Part shown: positions 1 to 6,279 of the stretch, piece by piece | How positions within the stretch are numbered: the first letter of the stretch is position 1 | How the letters are laid out: every line of letters starts with the position of its first letter | Source: Planctomycetota bacterium | GTDB lineage: Bacteria > Planctomycetota > Phycisphaerae > WQYP01 | Direction: 5' to 3' | DNA: 7,998 nucleotides | Assembly (NCBI GenBank): GCA_021785155.1 | Contig: JAJYGE010000310.1 | Location: 1 to 7,998, forward strand | Program-made: the position numbers and the translations under genes | Notes under the pieces: generated by a model | What the model was told of the DNA's origin: nothing | The model's input: only the letters and a program-made list of their open reading frames with translations | Database searches by the model: none

Positions 1-1602
1 GAATTGGTGGCGGAACTTGGGTGCCACGCCACCGTGGCAATCGCGAACATCACCGACGCCGTGCCAGGGGAATCCGCTGGACTCATCCACAAATCGGCTG
101 GGGTCGAGCTGTTTCGCCCACCGCGCGTTGCGGATGTAATCAAAACCGCCAAATGCTTCGTTGAACATAATCCAACAGATAATCGACGGGTGATTGCCCA
201 GTTGTTCAATATGATTGCGCACTTCGGTTTCCCACTGGGCCGCCGCTTCTGGTGATGTCGGACGGTCGGTCCAGGGATTACCGTCGTTCCCCGTCGGCAT
301 ATCCTGAAAAACCATCAGACCGAGCTTGTCAGCCCAGTAGTACCATCGCTGCATTTCAACTTTCACATGTTTGCGCACGGTATTGAAGCCGAGTCGCCGC
401 TCCGTGGCAATATCGAATTTCAGAGCTTCATCCGTCGGGGCGGTATACACACCATCAGGCCAGAAGCCTTGATCCAGCGATCCCGGCATAAGCATGGGCT
501 TGCCATTGAGCATGGCGCGGGTATTGCCCAATGCGTCGTGGCCGACTTTCAAACTGCGCATTCCAAAATAGCTGGTTACCGAATCCAATGTATTTCCCTG
601 ATCATCCGTTAGTGAGACTTTCAAGTTATAAAGATACGGGTGGTCCGGCCACCAGAGCTTCGGATTGGCAATGGGCAACTCCAATTCCGTGGAAACCCAG
701 CTTGACCGGGCCTTGAAAAACTTTACCAGGTTGTCACGGATGACAGGCGTAAATTCCTGGCCAATCGGGCCAGTGACATGGGATACGGGCGTGCTATCTT
801 CCAGCGCTGTCGCTTCGACCGTCAGTGGTTTACAGTCAATGCGGCCAATGATTTCCAGCCGCAGCACGCCCTTTTCCAGATCGGGCACCATTTTGAGCTT
901 TTCAATATGTGACGGCGGCACGGGTTCCAACCATACTGTCTGCCAGATGCCTGACGTAGCGGTGTACGAGCATCCACCGGGATGCAGAGTCTGTTTGCCG
1001 TGCGGCTGCCACCAGGTATCCGTGGGATCCCATACCGACACCACCAGACTGTGCCGCCCCCCCGCTTGGACATGTTTGGTAATGTCAAAGCTAAAGCTGT
1101 CATACCCGCCACGATGGCTGCCGACGTGCCGGCCATCGATATAAATGGTGGCTTCCCAATCCACCGCGCCAAAATGCAGCAGCACCCGTTGGCCATTCCA
1201 TGAATCCGGAATAATCACCTCCCGCTGGTACCAGAGCCGCTGGTCCGGCAGCAACGGTTTCATCACGCCGGACAAAGCGGATTCAATGCCGAACGGCACG
1301 AGAATCTTGCCCGCGTGGCCGCCGGGGATATTGGTTTGATCCTTGTGGGTAATCTGATAATTCCACAATCCATCCAGGTTCAGCCAGCGTTCCCGCACCA
1401 TTTGCGGCCGCGGATATTCCGGCCAGACATGATTCGGTGAAACGTCACGACTCCAGCGCGTCATCAGGTGAGCCTGCTTGATATGCCAATCCGGATGCGA
1501 ATAATCACCGGCAATTTGCCCAGACGATTTCTGGTCGGGCAACACCGCTGTCGCCACCGCGGCACCGGCTGCCAAAAGAACTTCTCGACGAGATACGGTC
1601 AT
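1..1602 (-). CDS. GH2 beta-galactosidase-like glycoside hydrolase, Tat-exported (N-terminal 534 residues; C-terminus beyond left edge)
   Basis: Retaining exo-glycosidase of family GH2, probably acting on a terminal beta-linked sugar (galactose most likely; glucuronate, mannose or arabinose cannot be excluded) outside the cytoplasm. I translated the frame from 1602 to the window edge and found no stop or frameshift. Residues 1-25 form a short Tat signal with SRREVLLAAG. A sugar-binding jelly-roll domain follows at about 70-230 (LDGLWNY at 76-82), then an Ig-like domain at about 235-350, then the TIM barrel with GFNTVRKH (405-412) and the acid/base motif MFNEAF, with Glu482 predicted as proton donor (E. 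coli LacZ: Glu461). GDVRDCH at 517-523 is another typical barrel motif. The nucleophile Glu would lie tens of residues further on, outside the window. The ATG at 1602 is supported by AAGGGG (1611-1616) eight bases upstream and by the immediately following Tat motif. It lies 237 bases after the GH27 gene and is co-oriented with it. Family assignment is firm; the substrate is inferred. Confidence 0.93.
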   Translation of the reverse strand, partial: MTVSRREVLLAAGAAVATAVLPDQKSSGQIAGDYSHPDWHIKQAHLMTRWSRDVSPNHVWPEYPRPQMVRERWLNLDGLWNYQITHKDQTNIPGGHAGKILVPFGIESALSGVMKPLLPDQRLWYQREVIIPDSWNGQRVLLHFGAVDWEATIYIDGRHVGSHRGGYDSFSFDITKHVQAGGRHSLVVSVWDPTDTWWQPHGKQTLHPGGCSYTATSGIWQTVWLEPVPPSHIEKLKMVPDLEKGVLRLEIIGRIDCKPLTVEATALEDSTPVSHVTGPIGQEFTPVIRDNLVKFFKARSSWVSTELELPIANPKLWWPDHPYLYNLKVSLTDDQGNTLDSVTSYFGMRSLKVGHDALGNTRAMLNGKPMLMPGSLDQGFWPDGVYTAPTDEALKFDIATERRLGFNTVRKHVKVEMQRWYYWADKLGLMVFQDMPTGNDGNPWTDRPTSPEAAAQWETEVRNHIEQLGNHPSIICWIMFNEAFGGFDYIRNARWAKQLDPSRFVDESSGFPWHGVGDVRDCHGGVAPKFRHQF

Positions 1603-1796
1603 GATGGACACCCCTTATAAATGCACCAATACCGAAACATTGTTATCTGAACAGTAACGCGTGGCCATCTATCGCCGGCGTGCTTGATTGCACGATTGCC
1701 TTTGGCATTATCCATAATTTTCCTGCGTGACTCCGGGAATAGTGTAATATGGCGGATGGCTTTGACCGGAAACTTGAGTTGGCGATCAAATGTCAT
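1599..1796 (-). CDS. Possible small basic protein or leader frame (65 codons) overlapping the GH2 start
   Basis: I do not recognise this product. It fills most of the 237-base spacer between the GH27 and GH2 genes. The ATG at 1796 has AGGAG (1807-1811) ten bases upstream, and its TGA overlaps the GH2 start codon in an ATGA arrangement typical of translational coupling. The product would be strongly basic (14 Lys/Arg against 4 Asp/Glu), with no signal peptide, membrane segment or known motif. Without homologues it may be only a chance open frame in a leader region. The ribosome site and ATGA overlap are seen; function and reality are unproven. Confidence 0.22.
   Translation of the reverse strand: MTFDRQLKFPVKAIRHITLFPESRRKIMDNAKGNRAIKHAGDRWPRVTVQITMFRYWCIYKGCPS
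1603..1616 (-). promoter_or_regulatory. Ribosome binding site of the GH2 gene
   Basis: AAGGGG at 1611-1616 (read on the minus strand) lies eight bases before the ATG at 1602. It is the best Shine-Dalgarno match near this start and, with the Tat motif directly after the ATG, decides the start. Confidence 0.6.
1655..1662 (+). promoter_or_regulatory. TAACGCGT word upstream of the GH2 gene (copy 2)
   Basis: Lies 53 bases upstream of the GH2 ATG and is identical in sequence and orientation to the copy at 3459-3466. Outside the shared 8 bases the flanks do not extend the match, so chance recurrence is possible. Confidence 0.18.
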
Positions 1797-1839
1797 AAGC
1801 CCCGATCTCCTGTCGCTGATCCATTAATTCCGTATGGCC

Positions 1840-3426
1840 TCAATCATCCACGGTTTTTGGCATACCCACTTTCAGCATTACAGCGCTATGTACAGGAATT
1901 TTAGCGCTGAAATTTTCAATGGTTCCCAAATCCTTGCGCCGCCACAGGTCCCTCACGGCTTGCGGCCCGCGTAGTGCGGCTGTGCCCGGCATCAGTACGG
2001 GGTCGAGCATATCCCACGCCGGAATACTGACGCTGCGGGGTTGTTCCCCGCGGTTAAACAGCGCCACCGCCACGGTCCCGTCCCACAGCGGTCTGGCCCA
2101 AATTTCGGCCGTTCCCTGCCGATCCACCGGCTGCGCCTGCCGACCAAGTTCATCCTGATTCACCGCCAGCACTTCGGTGTTGGTCATCAAATCCGTCGTG
2201 AACGTGTTGAGATTTTCCAGATCGCAGCCCAAAAGCAGCGGGGCCGCCAACATGCACCATAGCGTGATATGCGTAAGCTGTTCATGGGGTGTCAGTTTGC
2301 TCCAATGCAGCTTTCCGTCTTCAAAATGACCATATCCCACCACCAGCATGTCGGGATCATTCCAATGCCCCGGGCCGGAAAATGGAAATAACATGCCATC
2401 ACTGCCGAACCCGTTGGAGCACATGGATTTCCAGGAATCGTTAATATCATAGCTGATGCGATACGTGTTGCCCCATACCGGCGCTTTACCTCCCCAGGTC
2501 CACACGTGGCCCATACCATACTGACAGAGACTGAAAATAATATCCCGATCCACTTTATCCAATGCGCTGCGCATCAGGTGATACGGCGTAATAAATTGTT
2601 CCAGGTCCGGATGCCTGGGCACTTTTTCGCCATAACTGCACCAGTCGTATTTCAAATAATCCACTCCCCAGCGGGCGTAGGTTTGCGCATCCTGCGCTTC
2701 ATGGCCAAAGCTGCCGGTGTGGCCGCCGCAGGTAGTCGCACCAGGTGAGGAATAAATGCCAAAGCGCAGCCCCAGGCGGTGTACATCATCCGCAAGCTTT
2801 TTCATATCACCGAATGCGGCTGTGGTTTTAATTTCACCATCGGCCCGACGGCCATTTTGCCAGCCGTCATCAATGTTGATGTAATTAAAGCCTTTGGCGG
2901 CCAGACCGCTATGCACCATTGCCTGAGCCGCGCCGATCGTCCGCTGGGCGGTGTTATGAATATCATACGCATTCCATGAATTCCACCCCATCGGGGGCGT
3001 GAGCGCCAGCTTGTGATTCCCGGCCACCAGGCGCAGGATGCGATGGGCCGTGCCATGTTTACTTTCCGCAGTTAGCCGAACCTTATATTCGCCGGCACTG
3101 CTTATTTTTCCCGTGATGAGGCCGGCCGAGTTCATGGTTAATCCATCGGGAAGGCCATCGGCGGACAGGGCTACCTGGCCATCACCGGTATGGGGAACCA
3201 TAAATTGAAATTCTCGGCCCGGTGTGCTGCCGACCACGCGCGGGCCGTGAAATGCGGGTTGCGGCGGATCGCCGCCGGCAATATCCGGCAGGTCATTTAT
3301 GTCGTTATATTCCGACATGGAAGCGGACGCGGCACCAATTGCCGTTACCGCGACGGTCAGCGCCCCGGCGGCAGTCAGGAAGTCACGGCGGTTGACAAGC
3401 ACATTGCGTTCCGATGATTGCGGCAT
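1840..3426 (-). CDS. GH27 alpha-galactosidase with N-terminal Ig-like domain, Tat-exported
   Basis: Retaining alpha-galactosidase-type enzyme (GH27) releasing terminal alpha-linked galactose, or possibly beta-L-arabinopyranose, outside the cytoplasm. Complete, 528 residues. Residues 1-36 are a Tat signal with VNRRDFLTAAG at 11-21. Residues about 61-136 form a He_PIG-type putative Ig domain (LPDGLTMNSAGLITG at 92-106). The barrel begins at TPPMGWNSWNAY (143-154), with IDDGWQ at 185-190, YLKYDWC at 257-263 carrying the predicted nucleophile Asp261, and RISYDINDSW at 323-332 carrying the predicted acid/base Asp327. GPGHWNDPDM at 351-360 is another family signature. A C-terminal beta-sandwich fills about 437-521. 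Both Asp residues of IDDGW are kept, which favours galactose; the characterised Streptomyces beta-L-arabinopyranosidase of this family has Glu at one of these places. CQYG at 301-304 replaces the CEW(G/P) seen in many eukaryotic members. The start is chosen for the Tat motif; its ribosome site is weak (GAAAG at 3436-3440, nine bases upstream). Confidence 0.96.
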   Translation of the reverse strand: MPQSSERNVLVNRRDFLTAAGALTVAVTAIGAASASMSEYNDINDLPDIAGGDPPQPAFHGPRVVGSTPGREFQFMVPHTGDGQVALSADGLPDGLTMNSAGLITGKISSAGEYKVRLTAESKHGTAHRILRLVAGNHKLALTPPMGWNSWNAYDIHNTAQRTIGAAQAMVHSGLAAKGFNYINIDDGWQNGRRADGEIKTTAAFGDMKKLADDVHRLGLRFGIYSSPGATTCGGHTGSFGHEAQDAQTYARWGVDYLKYDWCSYGEKVPRHPDLEQFITPYHLMRSALDKVDRDIIFSLCQYGMGHVWTWGGKAPVWGNTYRISYDINDSWKSMCSNGFGSDGMLFPFSGPGHWNDPDMLVVGYGHFEDGKLHWSKLTPHEQLTHITLWCMLAAPLLLGCDLENLNTFTTDLMTNTEVLAVNQDELGRQAQPVDRQGTAEIWARPLWDGTVAVALFNRGEQPRSVSIPAWDMLDPVLMPGTAALRGPQAVRDLWRRKDLGTIENFSAKIPVHSAVMLKVGMPKTVDD

Positions 3427-3605
3427 GGTTAAAATCTTTCAGAGACAAGGTACAAAATTAACGCGTTCGTTCAAACTTTTCTCGATACGCCGCATCCGTT
3501 GCCAATTTCATTGCGGCGATCAAGCCTTGCTCGTATCGGGTGTGGCCCGGGCACTGCCGATGGAACACAATATTCGGGGCATAAATCGGTAATAGGCCCG
3601 CAGGT
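3427..3605. other. Spacer between the DUF4965 and GH27 genes, with an unexplained open frame
   Basis: This 179-base gap shows no clear intrinsic terminator. The minus strand is open from inside the DUF4965 gene down to a TAA at 3458-3460 in a frame other than that gene's. Its tail (GLIAAMKLATDAAYREKFER and a few more residues) looks more protein-like than random, but no good start or ribosome site serves it. A second frame of 29 codons (3520-3609) starts at an ATGA overlap with the DUF4965 stop. Neither is recognised; both are probably non-coding or a gene remnant. Confidence 0.3.
3459..3466 (+). promoter_or_regulatory. TAACGCGT word upstream of the GH27 gene (copy 1)
   Basis: Lies 33 bases upstream of the GH27 ATG. 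It is part of the perfect 8-base palindrome AACGCGTT (3460-3467), which has the central CG typical of LacI-family operator cores. The same 8-base word recurs in the spacer before the GH2 gene. An operator role is speculative. Confidence 0.2.
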
Positions 3606-6197
3606 TCATTGCCGCATGGGACCGCCACCGACCTCCTGGCTAAGCCCAGCGTCAAAAAATTGGCCGCCAACGGTCTGATGCACATGCACGGCCATAAGAT
3701 TCCGGCCCGGGTGCAAAGCTTTTTTGCCCGCAGGGGTTAATTCCAGTGGTACATAACTGGTGCTATAACCGCGGACTGTCGTGGCCAGTACGCCGTTGAT
3801 GTACAGTTGTATTCCCTGATCATGATAGCAATACACCACCAATCGCGAATAATGGCCCGCGGGCATCATAAAGTGCCGGCGCAGCCAGATATTGTCAGTG
3901 GTCCACGATGTTTTCGGTTCAACCCCCGGATCCTGTGTGCCGAATCCGGCCGGACCGGTCTTCCAATTGGCATCCTTAAATGCCGGTTGCATCCAGCCCG
4001 CAGGCGGTTTGGTAATGGTGTAATGCCAAAGAATGGGTTTAGTCGTTTGACTGGCCGCCGGTACTACCGCACGCCATGTCGGCGGATTGGGCAGCGGGGC
4101 GAAGTTGCCGGTGAGTTTTTCGCCGGCCGCGGCCCAACGGAGCCATAAGTTTTTATCGGTTAACATCGTCATGAATACCGACCCCATCACTGGCCGAGCG
4201 TACATGCCGGCACAGCGGGCATTGTTGGTCCAGTAGAAATCCGCAAAGCCGACGCGGTTGCGGGTCTGGTCGGCAAAGTGATAAACGCCATCCATGATGC
4301 GGTGAAAATAGACCGATCCGGGATCCAAACTGGCGGTGAAGAAATTCCAGGGGTCTTCCGTGTAAAGTTTGCGTGAGTCCAGCGGCAAACCAAAATCCTG
4401 CATTTTGGTCATGTAATATTTCAATTCCCTGTGCTGCACGCTGCGGGGAAATAAATGCAGCCCCAGCACATTGCTCCAGATCATGTTGTACTTCTGGCTC
4501 CAGGAATGTCGAAACTTAAAGCCCAGACGGTAATGGGTGCCGGTCGAACTGATATCCGCCTTTTCCCATTGGCCGACAAATTTCTCGGCCAAGGCGTGGT
4601 ATTTTTCAGCGCGGGCCGTTTCGCCGCGCAAGGTGCACAGATAGGCATACGCACCGATGGCATTGATGGCCTTGACGGAAAGATTGGCGTTGTGCGCCAT
4701 GGGGCCGGCAAAATCATCAGTACAAAGCTGGTCGCCGGGATCAAAGCCATTCTTCGCAAGAAAATGCACCCACTTGGTCAACAGCTTCCAATGCGCATCA
4801 GCAAATCCATGCTTACCCCCCTGGGCCTGGGCAATGGCAGCGGTAAGCAAGATCATATTGGAGGATTCCTCCACCGGCATGTTTTCGCCACCACCATGTA
4901 TATGGCCCATGGCGTTGGGATAGGCCCCCAGATCATGAATCGAAAAGGGCTGCGGCCAGTATTTTTTATTACAAAACTGGAATACCGAAACCATCATCGC
5001 CTTCATCAGATCGGGATTCAGCAGTAGAAACATCGGTGCCGCCGGATAAATCACATCCACGGTGCTGATGTCGCCGCCACTGGTGTTTTCATCGGTCATC
5101 AGCAATGGCAGGCCATTGGCATCTTCCGGCATGCCCATCATGCCGATGGCTTCCCGATAGGATAGCGCACACAACTGGGCGTATTTTTGTCCGCCCACCG
5201 CGGCACAGCTTTTCCACAGTTTGTGGTCAAAGGCGCGACACTGCCTGCGAAGCGAAGCATATTGGCTTTCGGCGGTGTTGAGCATGGCGGACGCGGTAGA
5301 GGACTCATGCATCCAGTATGGCCGCAGCCAGGTACCGTTAAGGTTCACGCAATATTGCTCATCCAAGGCCACCAGCACATGCCGCGACACGGGCTTGGCA
5401 CGCACCGTGCCAAGGTCCAAGGAAATGGCCTCGACCGGCACGCCGGTGGACGACAACGGCGTTAGATCAGCCTGAGCCACGGTCATCAGGCTGCCCGTGG
5501 CAACAAATTGCGATTCGAGCGTTGTCGCATCGCCAATAGCGCCCTTGGCCTGTTTGGATGGCGCGGCGGTATCGATATATCCCCATGACAAATTCGGCGG
5601 TCGGGATTGCAGCACATCCTGATTTTTCCGCCCGGCTTTCAGTATCAGCAGGCTACCGTTCCGATGGCTTTGGCCGACAAGCTTATCGTCCGGCTTGAGT
5701 TCCACGATGGCGGCGCTGGTGCTGTAATAAATCTGGACCCGGTGGGAGTGTCCATCGGTGGATTTAGCCTGCCATGTGATATACGTGACCGGTCGGCCAC
5801 AGGCGGCCAGATGATCAGGCAAGCGCGGCGTCATAAAGGTGAGTTTCAACGCAATGCCATGACCGACAAACCGGTAAATACTCCGCAGCGGCCACACCAT
5901 GACGCTCTTCTGATGCAGCGCCGGCAGATAGGCAGGCGCGCCGCCCATCAGGCGGTACGATTGCCCATCAATGCGGATAACACTTACCAGGTTTTTCACA
6001 TTACGCGCCCAGTCTTTGGTCGGGTGATACGCCAGATGCGTGCAATCCGCCCAGATATTCAAATACGGATCATAGGTCAGCAGCGGCACGGCCGGCGGAC
6101 GAAAGGTCGAAACCGCCGCCGCGCGCAGTTGCGATTGCATCGTCCAGGGAAACAGCACCAATACACATACCGTTAACATAATTCGTGCATTGCGCAT
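3606..6197 (-). CDS. Glutaminase-A-like protein (DUF4964/DUF5127/DUF4965/DUF1793) with C-terminal galactose-binding-like domain
   Basis: Complete, 863 residues, exported; the true reaction is not established. The family is named after fungal glutaminase A, but bacterial members often sit among glycosidases, and an alpha-helical-barrel carbohydrate-active role is an inference. Residues 1-28 are a Sec signal (hydrophobic 7-18, likely cleavage after QLRAAA). RPPAVPLLTYDPYLNIW at 33-49 is the characteristic N-terminal motif (DUF4964), followed by a beta-rich DUF5127 region to about 310. The helical DUF4965/DUF1793 region holds SIHDLGAYPNAMGH (419-432), MPVEESSNM (440-448), LCTDDFAGPMAHNANLSVKA (491-510), HSWSQKYNMIW (564-574) and LPLDSRKLYTEDPWNFF (604-620). 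Glu443, Glu444, Asp494 and Asp495 are conserved-looking acidic candidates. A jelly-roll resembling GH2 sugar-binding domains ends the protein (about 723-853; WLRRHF, LYINGVLA, GRNLMAVHVHQ). The start has GAGGA (6207-6211) nine bases upstream. It lies between the GH127-type and GH27 genes, which suggests action on the same glycan. Confidence 0.9.
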   Translation of the reverse strand: MRNARIMLTVCVLVLFPWTMQSQLRAAAVSTFRPPAVPLLTYDPYLNIWADCTHLAYHPTKDWARNVKNLVSVIRIDGQSYRLMGGAPAYLPALHQKSVMVWPLRSIYRFVGHGIALKLTFMTPRLPDHLAACGRPVTYITWQAKSTDGHSHRVQIYYSTSAAIVELKPDDKLVGQSHRNGSLLILKAGRKNQDVLQSRPPNLSWGYIDTAAPSKQAKGAIGDATTLESQFVATGSLMTVAQADLTPLSSTGVPVEAISLDLGTVRAKPVSRHVLVALDEQYCVNLNGTWLRPYWMHESSTASAMLNTAESQYASLRRQCRAFDHKLWKSCAAVGGQKYAQLCALSYREAIGMMGMPEDANGLPLLMTDENTSGGDISTVDVIYPAAPMFLLLNPDLMKAMMVSVFQFCNKKYWPQPFSIHDLGAYPNAMGHIHGGGENMPVEESSNMILLTAAIAQAQGGKHGFADAHWKLLTKWVHFLAKNGFDPGDQLCTDDFAGPMAHNANLSVKAINAIGAYAYLCTLRGETARAEKYHALAEKFVGQWEKADISSTGTHYRLGFKFRHSWSQKYNMIWSNVLGLHLFPRSVQHRELKYYMTKMQDFGLPLDSRKLYTEDPWNFFTASLDPGSVYFHRIMDGVYHFADQTRNRVGFADFYWTNNARCAGMYARPVMGSVFMTMLTDKNLWLRWAAAGEKLTGNFAPLPNPPTWRAVVPAASQTTKPILWHYTITKPPAGWMQPAFKDANWKTGPAGFGTQDPGVEPKTSWTTDNIWLRRHFMMPAGHYSRLVVYCYHDQGIQLYINGVLATTVRGYSTSYVPLELTPAGKKALHPGRNLMAVHVHQTVGGQFFDAGLSQEVGGGPMRQ

Positions 6198-6221
6198 TGT
6201 GCTTAGTCCTCAAACCAAAAC

Positions 6222-6235
6222 AATTATCAATAATT
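6222..6235. repeat. Perfect 6-bp inverted repeat with a 2-base centre (AATTAT-CA-ATAATT)
   Basis: A 14-base palindrome about 25-38 bases upstream of the DUF4965 start. It overlaps the candidate -10 element, a position suited to a repressor operator. The symmetry is seen directly; an operator role is inference, and AT-rich DNA forms such palindromes easily. Confidence 0.35.
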
Positions 6236-6251
6236 TAACGAAATATTTCAG
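6223..6251 (-). promoter_or_regulatory. Candidate sigma-70-like promoter for the DUF4965 gene
   Basis: In the AT-rich 82-base spacer, the minus strand has CTGAAA (6246-6251; four of six to TTGACA) and GATAAT (6223-6228; five of six to TATAAT) separated by exactly 17 bases. Transcription would start near 6216, leaving a leader of about 19 bases with the GAGGA ribosome site before the ATG at 6197. If real, the DUF4965 gene can be transcribed apart from the upstream GH127-type gene. AT-rich spacers give such matches by chance, so this is tentative. Confidence 0.3.
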
Positions 6252-6279
6252 ATGTTCGCCCGACTTATGGCCGACAACA

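Noticed and set aside
1057..1063. Run of seven C as a possible frameshift site in the GH2 gene
   Set aside because: The reading frame and GH2 motifs continue correctly on both sides, so there is no sign of a frameshift or sequencing error.
367..1339. Several overlapping plus-strand frames and a minus-strand frame (822-1196) inside the GH2 gene
   Set aside because: The GH2 minus frame is continuous from 1602 to 1 with clear family motifs; the others are out-of-frame shadows.
1679..1694. CGTGC-TTGATT-GCACG hairpin in the spacer before GH2
   Set aside because: A five-pair stem without a following T-run; too short to claim as terminator or operator.
3628..3633. AGGAGG-like sequence near the end of the DUF4965 gene as a ribosome site for a small gene in the spacer
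   Set aside because: The next usable ATG at 3609 is about 22 bases away, too far for normal initiation, and the site falls within Gln-Glu-Val codons of the DUF4965 protein.
4455..5027. Plus-strand open frame of 190 codons
   Set aside because: It lies wholly antisense to the DUF4965/DUF1793 core, whose conserved motifs are in the minus frame; its product has no recognisable domain.
5607..6176. Plus-strand open frame of 189 codons
   Set aside because: Antisense to the N-terminal region of the DUF4965 protein; low-complexity arginine- and glutamine-rich product, as expected of a shadow frame.
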